Positions 34,113 to 41,299 of a stretch of 41,299 bases of DNA are shown here, piece by piece. Source of the stretch: Selenomonas sp. (GTDB lineage: Bacteria; Bacillota_C; Negativicutes; Selenomonadales; Selenomonadaceae); contig NZ_JAILPX010000145.1 in NCBI RefSeq assembly GCF_024699275.1, positions 1 through 41,299 of the forward strand, in the 5' to 3' direction. The number at the start of each line of letters is the position of its first letter. The stretch's first letter is position 1. The notes beneath the pieces were generated by a model. It worked only from the letters and a program-made list of their open reading frames with translations. It did not search any database and had not been told where the DNA came from. Made by a program: the position numbers and the translations under genes.

Positions 34113-35048
34113 TTGCAAAAATTTTTGGGCAAATTGTTACAAATGCTGATTACCCTGGCAGGTGTCAGTTTTTTGACCTTTTGTTTGACCTATCTGGCGC
34201 CGGGGGATCCGGCAGCCATGCTGCTGGAGGCTGGGGATACCATTGTTTCCCAGGAAACCTTGGCTAAGACCCGGGCAGAGCTGGGGCTGGATAAACCCTT
34301 TCTGGTACAGTACGTCAATTGGGCTGGCGGTGTTCTACAGGGGGACATGGGCATGTCTTATTCAGCGAAGAAACCCGTTACAGACAAGCTTTTAGAGGGC
34401 TTTGCCGGTACATTGACGCTGGCTGCAGCAACTATAGTTTTTGTGCTGTTGATTTCTTTGCCCTTAGGAATCTGGTCAGCGGTGTACCGCAATGGCTGGC
34501 AGGACTATCTGGTACGGGGGATATCCTTTATCGGGGTGTCCATGCCCAGTTTTTGGATTGGACTGCTGTTTCTCTACGTTTTTGGGTTAAAGCTGGGGTG
34601 GTTTCCCATTGCTAAATCCGCAGTTACGGTAGAGGGCATGGTTTTGCCTTCCTTGACGCTGGCTCTCTATATGTCTTCCAAGTATATCCGTCAGGTACGT
34701 ACGGTATTTTTAGAGGAAATGCAGCAGGATTATGTGGTGGGCGCAAGAGCCCGGGGACTTTCTGAACAGGCAATCCTTTGGAAGCATGTCCTGCCCAACG
34801 CCATTCTGCCCTTGATTACTCTTTTAGGCATGTCCATTGGCTGGCTGCTGGGGGGCGTTGCGGTCATCGAAATGGTCTTTTCCTGGCCCGGCATCGGCAA
34901 TATGGCAGTGCGGGCGATTTCCATGCGAGATTATCCTTTGATTGAGGGTTTTGTACTCTGGATTTCTATTGTTTATATGGTCATCAATGTTTTGGTGGAT
35001 TTGTCGTATACTTATCTTGATCCACGGTTGAAAAAGGAGGGAAATTGA
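34113..35048 (+). CDS. ABC transporter permease, NikB/DppB type
   Basis: The 311-residue inner-membrane protein has the DppB/NikB fold: an N-terminal helix, a periplasmic loop with GDPAAMLL, then five more membrane segments. The EAA-type loop that docks the ATPase reads VGARARGLSEQAILWKHVLPN. The start is TTG preceded by AGGGAGTGG. It is the first of five genes, B-C-A-D-E in order, behind the cobalamin riboswitch. Cobalt or nickel is the likely cargo given this control; peptides are the usual alternative for the family. Confidence 0.9.
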   Translation: MQKFLGKLLQMLITLAGVSFLTFCLTYLAPGDPAAMLLEAGDTIVSQETLAKTRAELGLDKPFLVQYVNWAGGVLQGDMGMSYSAKKPVTDKLLEGFAGTLTLAAATIVFVLLISLPLGIWSAVYRNGWQDYLVRGISFIGVSMPSFWIGLLFLYVFGLKLGWFPIAKSAVTVEGMVLPSLTLALYMSSKYIRQVRTVFLEEMQQDYVVGARARGLSEQAILWKHVLPNAILPLITLLGMSIGWLLGGVAVIEMVFSWPGIGNMAVRAISMRDYPLIEGFVLWISIVYMVINVLVDLSYTYLDPRLKKEGN

Positions 35049-35863
35049 TGACGGTTTTTCGGGAGAATCGCCTGTTTGCATTTTATACGGGGCTGGTGGT
35101 GCTGATTATTTTGTTGGCGGTATTCGCTCCTTATCTGGCGCCTCAGGATCCCATGGAAGGAAATCTGAAACTGGTTTTACAGAATCCTTCGGCGGAGCAT
35201 ATTCTGGGAACGGATAAATTGGGACGGGATATCCTGTCCCGGATACTCTGTGGTACCCAGGTTTCCCTGTTTATGGCGTTGTGCCTGGTGGCATTGGTGG
35301 CTGTAGTGGGAACGCTGGTGGGGGGGGTGGCAGGCTACTTCGGTGGTTGGCTGGAAGTTATCCTCATGCGCTTTGCGGATATGATGCTGGCCTTTCCGGG
35401 GATTGTGCTGGCCATAGCCATTGCCGGTATCCTAGGGGGCAGCGTGGTCAATACCATTCTGGCGCTGCTGGTGGTCAGTTGGGCAAAATATGCCCGGCTG
35501 GTGCGCAGTCTGGTGCTGCGGCTGCGGAATCAGGATTTCATTCAGGCAGCCAAGATTCAGGGAGCAAGAACCTGCAGCATCCTTTGGCGCCATATTTTGC
35601 CCAACGTACTGCCCATGGTGGTGATTACCGGGGCTATGGATATTGGTACCATGATGATGGAAATAGCAGGCCTTTCCTTTCTGGGGTTCGGGGCACAGCC
35701 GCCTACACCGGAGTGGGGCTTGATGCTCAATGAGGGACGTCAGTATATGCAGACGGCACCCGGCCTGATGCTTTATCCTGGGTTGGCTATCTTTATCGTA
35801 GTGGCGATATTCAATCTGTGGGGGGACAGCCTGCGGGATGTTCTGGATCCACGGCAGGAATAA
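35048..35863 (+). CDS. ABC transporter permease, NikC/DppC type
   Basis: The 271-residue protein is the second permease. It shows the DppC-type N-terminus with LAPQDPMEGNLK and HILGTDKLGRDILSRILCGTQ, about six membrane segments, and the ATPase-docking loop AAKIQGARTCSILWRHILPN. The ATG overlaps the stop of the first permease by one base and follows AGGAGG. It should pair with that permease to form the channel. Confidence 0.9.
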   Translation: MTVFRENRLFAFYTGLVVLIILLAVFAPYLAPQDPMEGNLKLVLQNPSAEHILGTDKLGRDILSRILCGTQVSLFMALCLVALVAVVGTLVGGVAGYFGGWLEVILMRFADMMLAFPGIVLAIAIAGILGGSVVNTILALLVVSWAKYARLVRSLVLRLRNQDFIQAAKIQGARTCSILWRHILPNVLPMVVITGAMDIGTMMMEIAGLSFLGFGAQPPTPEWGLMLNEGRQYMQTAPGLMLYPGLAIFIVVAIFNLWGDSLRDVLDPRQE

Positions 35864-35892
35864 ATAAATCCTATAAAGGGGAAGATTGAGAA

Positions 35893-37476
35893 ATGAAAAT
35901 TTTTAATGGCAAGAAGTTATGGAAGGCTGTGAGTTTGGGCTTGTGCGGTGCCGCTCTGACGGTTATACTGGCTGGCTGCGGCAGCGAAAACAGCAGTGCC
36001 GACAAAGGCGTGCTGAAGGTGGGAGTCACGAACTTTGCCGATACACTGGAGCCTACCCAGAATTATTTCGGCTGGGTGGTTATGCGCTATGGTCTGGGCG
36101 AATGTCTGACGAAATTTGATGAAAAGATGAATGTACAGCCCTGGCTGGCTGAGAGCTGGAGCATCAGTGAAGACCATCTGACCTGGACCTTCAAGATTCG
36201 CGATGGGGTAAAGTTCTCCAATGGCGATCCCTTGACGGCGGAAGCGGTCAAAGCGTCTATTGAACGCACCTTTGCCAAGAACAATCGGGCTGCTACATTC
36301 TTCAAGTACAAGGAAATCAAGGCTGAGGGGCAGACTTTGACCATTGTGACCGAAAAGCCCATGCCCAATATGCCGGGCTTCTTGGCTGACCCGCTCTTTA
36401 TCATCGTAGATACCAATGCTGAAGGCAGCCGCGATTTTGCCAAAGAAGGTCCTATCTGCACCGGGCCTTACATGGTGGAATCCTTTGTCAAGGAAAAGGC
36501 GGTCATGAAGAAGAACCCCAACTATTGGGATGGAGATGTGCCCTTTGAAACGGTGGAAGTTCCTTCCATCGACGATCCCAACACTCGGGCCATGGCTCTG
36601 CAGTCTGGAGAAGTGGATATGGCTGTGAATATCGCAGCGGGGGATATGGACACATTCCGGGGGAATGACAAGTTCGACGTGGATGAGATTTCCTCCCTGC
36701 GGGTGGTACTGGCCCGTTTGAATCAAAAAGGTATCCTGAAGGATGATAAGGTGCGTGCAGCTTTGATTTGTGGTTGTGACCGGGAAACCTACAATAACGT
36801 GTTGCTGAAGGGAACTTTCCTGCCGGGCAAAGCACCGGTACCACCTTCCATGGATTATGGTTTTGACCAACTGACGGATCCCAATGCCTATAATCCGGAA
36901 AGAGCTGCTCAGCTGCTGGATGAAGCCGGCTGGAAGGATACGGATGGTGATGGCATTCGGGAAAAGGATGGCCAGCCTTTGAAGCTGGACTTTGTGGTGT
37001 ATAACAGCCGGGCCGAATTGCCCCTCTATGCAGAAGCTGTACAGGCAGACCTCAAGAAGCTGGGCTTTGATATCAACATCAAAACCGTGGATTACAATCT
37101 GGTTGACCAGATGGGCATCAAGGGCGAATACGATTTGCTGATTTCCAATATCACCACAGCCAATACCGGCGATCCGGAAATCTTCCTGTCCTGGTATTGG
37201 AAAACCAACCATAACGGTGACAATCCGCAGAATGGTTCCGGCTATAGCAATCCTGCTTTGGATGCGAAGTTTAATGAACTGGCGGTGGAATTCGATAAGA
37301 GCAAACGCCGTCAGCTGATGATCGATATCCAGCAGATCATCATGAATGATGGTGCTGCGCTGTTCCTGGGCTATCCTCAGACGAACATTGTCAGCAGTAA
37401 GGCCTTGGCTGGTGTGAAGATGTATCCTTCGGATTATTATTGGATTACTAATCTCATTAAGCCGAACAATAAGTAA
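35893..37476 (+). CDS. ABC transporter substrate-binding lipoprotein, NikA/DppA (family 5) type
   Basis: The 527-residue protein is exported and lipid-anchored: a basic N-terminus, a hydrophobic core and lipobox LAGC with the cysteine at residue 29. The mature part is a family 5 solute-binding protein (PLTAEAVKASIERTF, GPYMVESFVKEKAVMKKNPNYW, QSGEVDMAV). Family 5 proteins bind peptides, nickel or metal chelates. The riboswitch suggests cobalt or nickel, perhaps chelated, but no metal ligands can be named from sequence. It lies 29 bases after the second permease. Confidence 0.9.
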   Translation: MKIFNGKKLWKAVSLGLCGAALTVILAGCGSENSSADKGVLKVGVTNFADTLEPTQNYFGWVVMRYGLGECLTKFDEKMNVQPWLAESWSISEDHLTWTFKIRDGVKFSNGDPLTAEAVKASIERTFAKNNRAATFFKYKEIKAEGQTLTIVTEKPMPNMPGFLADPLFIIVDTNAEGSRDFAKEGPICTGPYMVESFVKEKAVMKKNPNYWDGDVPFETVEVPSIDDPNTRAMALQSGEVDMAVNIAAGDMDTFRGNDKFDVDEISSLRVVLARLNQKGILKDDKVRAALICGCDRETYNNVLLKGTFLPGKAPVPPSMDYGFDQLTDPNAYNPERAAQLLDEAGWKDTDGDGIREKDGQPLKLDFVVYNSRAELPLYAEAVQADLKKLGFDINIKTVDYNLVDQMGIKGEYDLLISNITTANTGDPEIFLSWYWKTNHNGDNPQNGSGYSNPALDAKFNELAVEFDKSKRRQLMIDIQQIIMNDGAALFLGYPQTNIVSSKALAGVKMYPSDYYWITNLIKPNNK

Positions 37477-37487
37477 AGGAAATCAGC

Positions 37488-38276
37488 ATGCTTTTAGATG
37501 TGAAAAAAATAGCCATAGCTTATCAGGGACAGCCGATGGTGGAAGATGTGAGCTTTGACTTGGAAGCAGGTGAGGTCCTCGCCATCGTTGGGGAGTCCGG
37601 CAGCGGCAAGACCTCGGTAATCCGTGCGATTCTGGGGTGCTTGTCGGGCACTGGTAAGGTAAACCAGGGAGAAATTCTCTTTGCCGGGCGGAATCTTGCG
37701 AACCTTAGCAATAAGGAATGGCTTTCCCTGCGCGGTAAGGATATCGCCATGATCTTTCAGGATAGCGGTAATATGCTCAACCCAGTCCAGACCATTGGCA
37801 GGCAGTTTGTGGAATATCTGCAACTGCACAGCTCCCTCAAGAAGGGGGAAGCCCAGAAAAAGGCATCTTCATTGCTCAGTCGGATGAATTTGCCGGATCC
37901 TCAGCGGGTGATGGAATCCTATCCCTTTGAACTCAGTGGCGGTATGCGCCAGCGGGTGGGAATTGCTATGGCTTTGGCCTTTGCGCCGAAACTGCTATTG
38001 GCGGACGAACCCACTTCTGCTTTGGACGTGACCACCCAGGCGCAGATTGTCGAGGAACTGATGCAGGTGGTTCAGGAGGCGGGGGCTGCGATGATCATCG
38101 TCACCCATAATATTGGCGTGGCGGCCCATATGGCCGATAAGATCATGGTTATGTCCGGTGGCAGAGTGGTGGAATATGGTGCTACTGCTGAAGTCATCGA
38201 TCATCCCCAGGCTGAATATACCCGCAGCCTTTTAGCTGCAGTACCGGAGATTGGAGGACATCGCTATGTCGGATAA
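37488..38276 (+). CDS. ABC transporter ATP-binding protein, NikD/DppD type
   Basis: The 262-residue ATPase has Walker A GESGSGKT (35-42), the signature [11 protein letters not shown], Walker [13 protein letters not shown] and the H-loop VTHN. It powers the importer together with the next ATPase. It is shorter than DppD (about 330 residues), lacking most of the C-terminal oligopeptide-type extension, which is closer to NikD in size. Its end overlaps the next gene. Confidence 0.92.
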   Translation: MLLDVKKIAIAYQGQPMVEDVSFDLEAGEVLAIVGESGSGKTSVIRAILGCLSGTGKVNQGEILFAGRNLANLSNKEWLSLRGKDIAMIFQDSGNMLNPVQTIGRQFVEYLQLHSSLKKGEAQKKASSLLSRMNLPDPQRVMESYPFELSGGMRQRVGIAMALAFAPKLLLADEPTSALDVTTQAQIVEELMQVVQEAGAAMIIVTHNIGVAAHMADKIMVMSGGRVVEYGATAEVIDHPQAEYTRSLLAAVPEIGGHRYVG

Positions 38277-39048
38277 GGAAATTCTTTTATCCACGGAGAA
38301 AATCTGCAAGGTTTTTACCCAAAAGGATGGTACCCAGTTTACAGCCTGTGAGGATTTGACCATTGAACTTCATGAGGGGGAAACCCTGGGACTGGTGGGG
38401 GAATCCGGCTGTGGCAAGTCCACCTTTGTACGGACTATTATGGGGCTGCATCCTGCCACTAGTGGGAAAATCTTCTTCAAAGGGGAGGACATCACTTCAT
38501 TGACGGGGGCAAAGCGCCGGGAAATGGCTAAGCATATCCAGATGATCTTTCAGGATCCAGCCACGGCCTTTAATCCCAAGATGCGCATCCGGGATATCAT
38601 CTGTGAGCCCTTACGGAATTTCACCCGGGTGAGCGATAAGGAAGCTGAAGTCCGGGCAGTGAACTTATTGCAACAGGTGGAGTTGTCTCCAGATATTGCC
38701 TTGCGATATCCCCATGAATTAAGTGGCGGTCAGCGTCAGCGGGTGGGCATAGCCCGGGCTTTGATTCTGGAACCGGAAATCATCATCTGCGATGAAGCCA
38801 CCAGTGCTTTGGATGTGTCTGTACAGGACAGCATTGCAAAGCTTTTGGCCAAAATCCAGCGGGAAAAAGGCGTGAGTTATATTTTCATCTGCCATGACCT
38901 GGCCTTGGTCAGTCTGATCAGCCATCGGGTGGCGGTCATGCAGCAGGGAAAGATTGTGGAGGAATTGCCGGGAGATAGGATTCAGGAAGCCAAGCATCCC
39001 TATACGCAAAAGCTTTTGCAATCGGTGTTTACGGTACATGAAAATTGA
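38266..39048 (+). CDS. ABC transporter ATP-binding protein, NikE/DppF type
   Basis: The 260-residue ATPase has Walker A GESGCGKS, the signature ELSGGQRQRVG, Walker B IIICDEATSALD and ICHDL. It completes the importer. The ATG at 38266 is nine bases after GGAGG, inside the end of the preceding gene. It ends the operon; a weak hairpin with T tract follows at 39047-39069. Confidence 0.92.
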   Translation: MSDKEILLSTEKICKVFTQKDGTQFTACEDLTIELHEGETLGLVGESGCGKSTFVRTIMGLHPATSGKIFFKGEDITSLTGAKRREMAKHIQMIFQDPATAFNPKMRIRDIICEPLRNFTRVSDKEAEVRAVNLLQQVELSPDIALRYPHELSGGQRQRVGIARALILEPEIIICDEATSALDVSVQDSIAKLLAKIQREKGVSYIFICHDLALVSLISHRVAVMQQGKIVEELPGDRIQEAKHPYTQKLLQSVFTVHEN

Positions 39049-39069
39049 GCCGGGTCTGAGCTCGTTTTT
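39047..39069 (+). terminator. Weak candidate terminator after the transporter operon
   Basis: GAGC and GCTC pair around a nine-base loop and precede a run of five T. The stem is short, so this is a tentative call. Confidence 0.35.
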
Positions 39070-39108
39070 GCTTGTCAAGGCTTATTGTAAAAAAATATTT
39101 TTGGGGTA

Positions 39109-39137
39109 TTGAAGCCTGGAAATTTTTATGGTAAACT
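39109..39137 (+). promoter_or_regulatory. Promoter of rplS
   Basis: TTGAAG at 39109-39114 and TAAACT at 39132-39137 are 17 bases apart, about 75 bases before the rplS ATG. Confidence 0.65.
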
Positions 39138-39143
39138 ACTTAG

Positions 39144-39199
39144 GTATGTGGACGGTCCTCTGAGCGGGCATAAGTCAGCCACGAACGTCTGGTTAAGGA
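39144..39199 (+). promoter_or_regulatory. Possible structured leader of rplS
   Basis: GGACG (39150-39154) can pair with CGTCT (39186-39190) to close a loop just before the strong AAGGAGG ribosome site. Firmicutes often carry autoregulatory L19 leaders, so a regulatory role is plausible. I cannot confirm a match to a known leader family. Confidence 0.35.
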
Positions 39200-39210
39200 G
39201 GAAAATATAA

Positions 39211-39552
39211 ATGAACATCATCGAGACTCTGGAGAAAGAACAGCTCCGCAGCGACATTCCCGTTTTTGCACCTGGCGACAAGGTTCGCGTTCATGCAAAA
39301 ATCGTCGAAGGTAACCGTGAGCGTATTCAGGTGTTCGAAGGCCGTGTAATCGCTCGTCAGGGCGTTGGCGTTCGTGAAACCTTTACCGTTCGTCGTATTT
39401 CTTACGGCACGGGCGTGGAACGTGTGTTCCCGGTTCATTCTCCGCGTATTGCCAAGATTGAAGTTGTTAGCCGCGGTGTTGTCCGTCGTGCAAAACTTTA
39501 TTATCTGCGCAACCTTACGGGTAAAGCTGCTCGTATCAAAGAAAAACGCTAA
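39211..39552 (+). CDS. rplS: 50S ribosomal protein L19
   Basis: L19 lies at the 30S-50S interface of the ribosome. The 113-residue protein matches the family throughout: [40 protein letters not shown] and the C-terminal [20 protein letters not shown] strong AAGGAGG site precedes the ATG. It has its own promoter and terminator. lepB follows, as in many Firmicutes. Confidence 0.98.
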   Translation: MNIIETLEKEQLRSDIPVFAPGDKVRVHAKIVEGNRERIQVFEGRVIARQGVGVRETFTVRRISYGTGVERVFPVHSPRIAKIEVVSRGVVRRAKLYYLRNLTGKAARIKEKR

Positions 39553-39568
39553 TCGCGTAACGAGGGTA

Positions 39569-39598
39569 GGGACTGCTTCCGAGCAGTCCTTATTTTTG
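39569..39598 (+). terminator. Terminator after rplS
   Basis: GGACTGCT and AGCAGTCC form a tight stem with a four-base TTCC-type loop, followed by TTATTTTTG. Confidence 0.85.
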
Positions 39599-39641
39599 TT
39601 CAGTCGGCACAGCTAAAACACAGCAAGAGGAGGATCCCTTT

Positions 39642-40163
39642 ATGAGTTCATTAGGAGAAGAGGCAAAGGATTGGCTGGTGTCCATCGTCATAGCGGTGGT
39701 ATTGGCTTTCTTTATCCGCGAGTTTATCGTGGAGTTATACATCGTAGACGGACCGTCCATGCGGCCAACCCTGCAATCCCAGGAGCGGCTGGTGGTCAAC
39801 AAGTTCATCTACAACTTCCGGGAACCCCAGAAAAATGAGATTCTCGTATTTGAATATCCTCGGGACAGGAGCCGCGACTTTATCAAGCGGGTTATCGCCA
39901 CGCCGGGGGATACGGTGGAAATCAAAGCCAGCAAGGTTTATGTCAACGATCAGCTGCTGACGGAGGATTATATTCTGGAGCCTACCCGTAGTGAATATCC
40001 CAAATCCACGGTTCCACAGGGGACGGTCTTTGTGATGGGGGATAACCGCAACAATTCAGAAGACAGCCGCTTTGCGGATGTGGGGTTTGTGCCCTTTGAT
40101 CTGATCAAGGGCAAGGCCATGTTGGTTTTTTGGCCTTTGGGACAGTTTAAGACGTTGCCGTAA
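39642..40163 (+). CDS. lepB: Signal peptidase I
   Basis: The enzyme cleaves signal peptides from secreted proteins on the outer face of the cytoplasmic membrane. The 173-residue protein has one N-terminal membrane segment (about 12-30), the catalytic Ser39 in GPSMRPTL, the catalytic Lys82 in FIKRVIATPGD, and the conserved GDNRNNSEDSR box. This is the short Gram-positive (SipS-like) form. AGAGGAGG precedes the ATG. Confidence 0.96.
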   Translation: MSSLGEEAKDWLVSIVIAVVLAFFIREFIVELYIVDGPSMRPTLQSQERLVVNKFIYNFREPQKNEILVFEYPRDRSRDFIKRVIATPGDTVEIKASKVYVNDQLLTEDYILEPTRSEYPKSTVPQGTVFVMGDNRNNSEDSRFADVGFVPFDLIKGKAMLVFWPLGQFKTLP

Positions 40164-40300
40164 CGAGGTAGGAAAGTACTCCCTCGGCAGAGGGGGATGA
40201 ATATCGAAACAGGCGGTGGGCATATCTCCCGCCTCGTTGAAACGCCAAGGGGAAGTTTGGCCGATGGCTGAACTGGAACAACAGCGTTATAATAGGGAGG
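40161..40300 (+). other. Structured intergenic stretch between lepB and xth
   Basis: AACGAG at 40161-40166 can pair with CTCGTT at 40232-40237, enclosing two hairpins: CCCTC-GGCA-GAGGG (near 40182-40195) and GGCGG pairing with CCGCC (near 40213-40233). This is a possible three-way junction. CGCCAAGGGGAAGTTTGGCC follows. TATAAT at 40291-40296 has no good -35. Short frames such as MAELEQQRYNREA run to just before xth, so a coding remnant is another reading. I do not recognise a riboswitch class. Confidence 0.35.
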
Positions 40301-40308
40301 CATAGGCG

Positions 40309-41064
40309 ATGAAGTTTATTTCCTGGAATGTCAATGGCCTGCGGGCCTGTTTGAAAAAGGGATTTATGGAGTCATTCTGCAAGCTGGATGCGGATGTGTT
40401 CTGCCTGCAGGAAACGAAGATGCAGCCGGACCAGGCAATCCTTGATTTGCCGGGGTATCAGCAGTATTGGAACAGTGCCGAGAAAAAGGGCTATTCCGGT
40501 ACGGCGGTGTTTTCCCGCATTGAGCCGCTGAATGTTACCTATGGGTTAGGTATAGAGGAGCATGACCATGAGGGACGGGTCATCACACTGGAATTTCCCG
40601 AGCTGTTTTTGGTGACGGTTTATACGCCAAACTCCAAGCGGGAATTGGAACGTCTATCCTATCGCATGGAGTGGGAGGATGCTTTCCGGGCTTATTTAAT
40701 GAAGCTGGATGAACAGAAACCTGTGGTGGTCTGTGGGGATTTGAATGTAGCCCATCAGGAGATTGACCTCAAAAATCCCAAGACCAATCATCATAATGCC
40801 GGCTTTACGGACGAGGAACGGGCTAAGTTTACGGAACTGCTGGCGGCAGGGTTTATCGATACCTTCCGCGCCCTGTACCCGGAGCGTACGGGCATTTATA
40901 CCTGGTGGTCTTATCTTAGAAAGGCCCGGGATAACAATGCCGGCTGGCGCATTGACTACTTTGTGGCTTCTAAGCGTCTGCAGGAGCATATTCAGGAGGC
41001 TGCCATCCACAATGAGATTTTTGGCAGCGATCATTGCCCCGTGGAGCTGGAGCTCAATTGCTAG
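40309..41064 (+). CDS. xth: Exodeoxyribonuclease III
   Basis: The enzyme is an AP endonuclease and 3'-5' exonuclease of base-excision repair. The 251-residue protein has [28 protein letters not shown] with the metal-binding Glu, [32 protein letters not shown] and the C-terminal [11 protein letters not shown] with the catalytic His. AGGGAGG lies nine bases before the ATG. It has no terminator before the next promoter that I can see. Confidence 0.97.
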   Translation: MKFISWNVNGLRACLKKGFMESFCKLDADVFCLQETKMQPDQAILDLPGYQQYWNSAEKKGYSGTAVFSRIEPLNVTYGLGIEEHDHEGRVITLEFPELFLVTVYTPNSKRELERLSYRMEWEDAFRAYLMKLDEQKPVVVCGDLNVAHQEIDLKNPKTNHHNAGFTDEERAKFTELLAAGFIDTFRALYPERTGIYTWWSYLRKARDNNAGWRIDYFVASKRLQEHIQEAAIHNEIFGSDHCPVELELNC

Positions 41065-41071
41065 AAAAACC

Positions 41072-41100
41072 TTGACAGGTGGGGCGGCTTACGCTAATAT
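41072..41100 (+). promoter_or_regulatory. Promoter of typA
   Basis: A perfect TTGACA (41072-41077) and TAATAT (41095-41100) are 17 bases apart. The leader that follows carries GGATAC-AGTATT-GTATCC, a small hairpin at 41126-41143. Confidence 0.8.
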
Positions 41101-41183
41101 TAATACGTTATGTTGAGCTTTTGGGGGATACAGTATTGTATCCTTCCTTGCTTTATAGAATTTAGGAGGCAGATTACACTAAA

Positions 41184-41299
41184 ATGAGTATGACGACCAA
41201 TGAAAATCTGAGAAACATCGCCATTATCGCCCACGTTGACCATGGTAAGACGACCCTGGTTGATGGCATGCTGAAGCAGAGCCATGTGTTCCGCTCCAA
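41184..41299 (+). CDS. typA: GTP-binding protein TypA/BipA (5' end only)
   Basis: Only the first 38 codons are in the window. They read [20 protein letters not shown] and continue with [18 protein letters not shown], which is the G1 region of the translational GTPase TypA/BipA, a ribosome-associated stress and assembly factor. AGGAGG at 41164-41169 is rather far (14 bases) from the first ATG. LepA or another translational GTPase is less likely given the DGMLKQSH sequence. Confidence 0.88.
   Translation, partial: MSMTTNENLRNIAIIAHVDHGKTTLVDGMLKQSHVFRS

Noticed and set aside
40291..40296. TATAAT as a promoter for xth
   Set aside because: No reasonable -35 lies 16-18 bases upstream and it is nearly at the ribosome site, leaving hardly any leader.
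1..41299. CRISPR arrays, tRNA or rRNA genes, prophage or transposase genes
   Set aside because: I found no regularly spaced repeats, no tRNA or rRNA sequence and no phage or transposase proteins.

Overview
The window looks like chromosomal DNA of a Negativicute, most likely a Selenomonas-type member of the Selenomonadaceae (Firmicutes with a Gram-negative-type envelope). This is an inference from gene order, protein family types, strong Shine-Dalgarno sites and frequent TTG/GTG starts; no rRNA or other marker is present to settle it. Nearly everything is ordinary housekeeping coding sequence. There is no prophage, CRISPR array, transposase or tRNA.

Layout. (1) 1-3000: the end of an inverted-repeat element, a hairpin, a LysR regulator (minus strand), a 54-residue protein and a LarA-type nickel-dependent racemase. 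(2) 3050-9903: a strong promoter and threonine T-box drive thrS, followed by smc and ftsY. (3) 9904-10473: a gene-free stretch holding a ~410-bp element with 13-bp terminal inverted repeats and nested internal inverted repeats; its end matches, inverted, the repeat at the window start. (4) 10474-13420, minus strand: guaB, an unidentified transcribed stretch with its own promoter, and lgt with a possible small ORF ahead of it. (5) 13427-32310: an almost gapless run of 19 plus-strand genes: pepT, def, fmt, a DUF116 gene, rsmB, rlmN, two FHA genes, a PP2C phosphatase, an FtsW/RodA protein, a class B PBP, a PASTA kinase, rsgA, rpe, queC, folE2, a YbhN-like membrane protein, cbiD, cbiE and an alkD-like gene. 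(6) 32401-33735: a MATE exporter. (7) 33752-39048: promoter, cobalamin riboswitch and terminator ahead of a complete five-gene NikABCDE/Dpp-type ABC importer. (8) 39109-41299: rplS, lepB, a structured gap, xth and the start of typA.

How the genes work together. def, fmt, rsmB and rlmN form the usual translation-maturation cluster. The FHA/PP2C/FtsW/PBP/PASTA-kinase block couples Ser/Thr phosphorylation to peptidoglycan synthesis, in an order that resembles the actinobacterial fha-pstP-rodA-pbpA-pkn cluster but ends in the Firmicutes rsgA-rpe pair. queC and folE2 belong to the queuosine/7-deazapurine route. cbiD and cbiE belong to anaerobic cobalamin synthesis, and the nearby B12-riboswitch importer is a good candidate for a cobalt (or nickel) uptake system.

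The least explained parts are the inverted-repeat element family, the minus-strand RNA candidate upstream of guaB, and the structured gap before xth.
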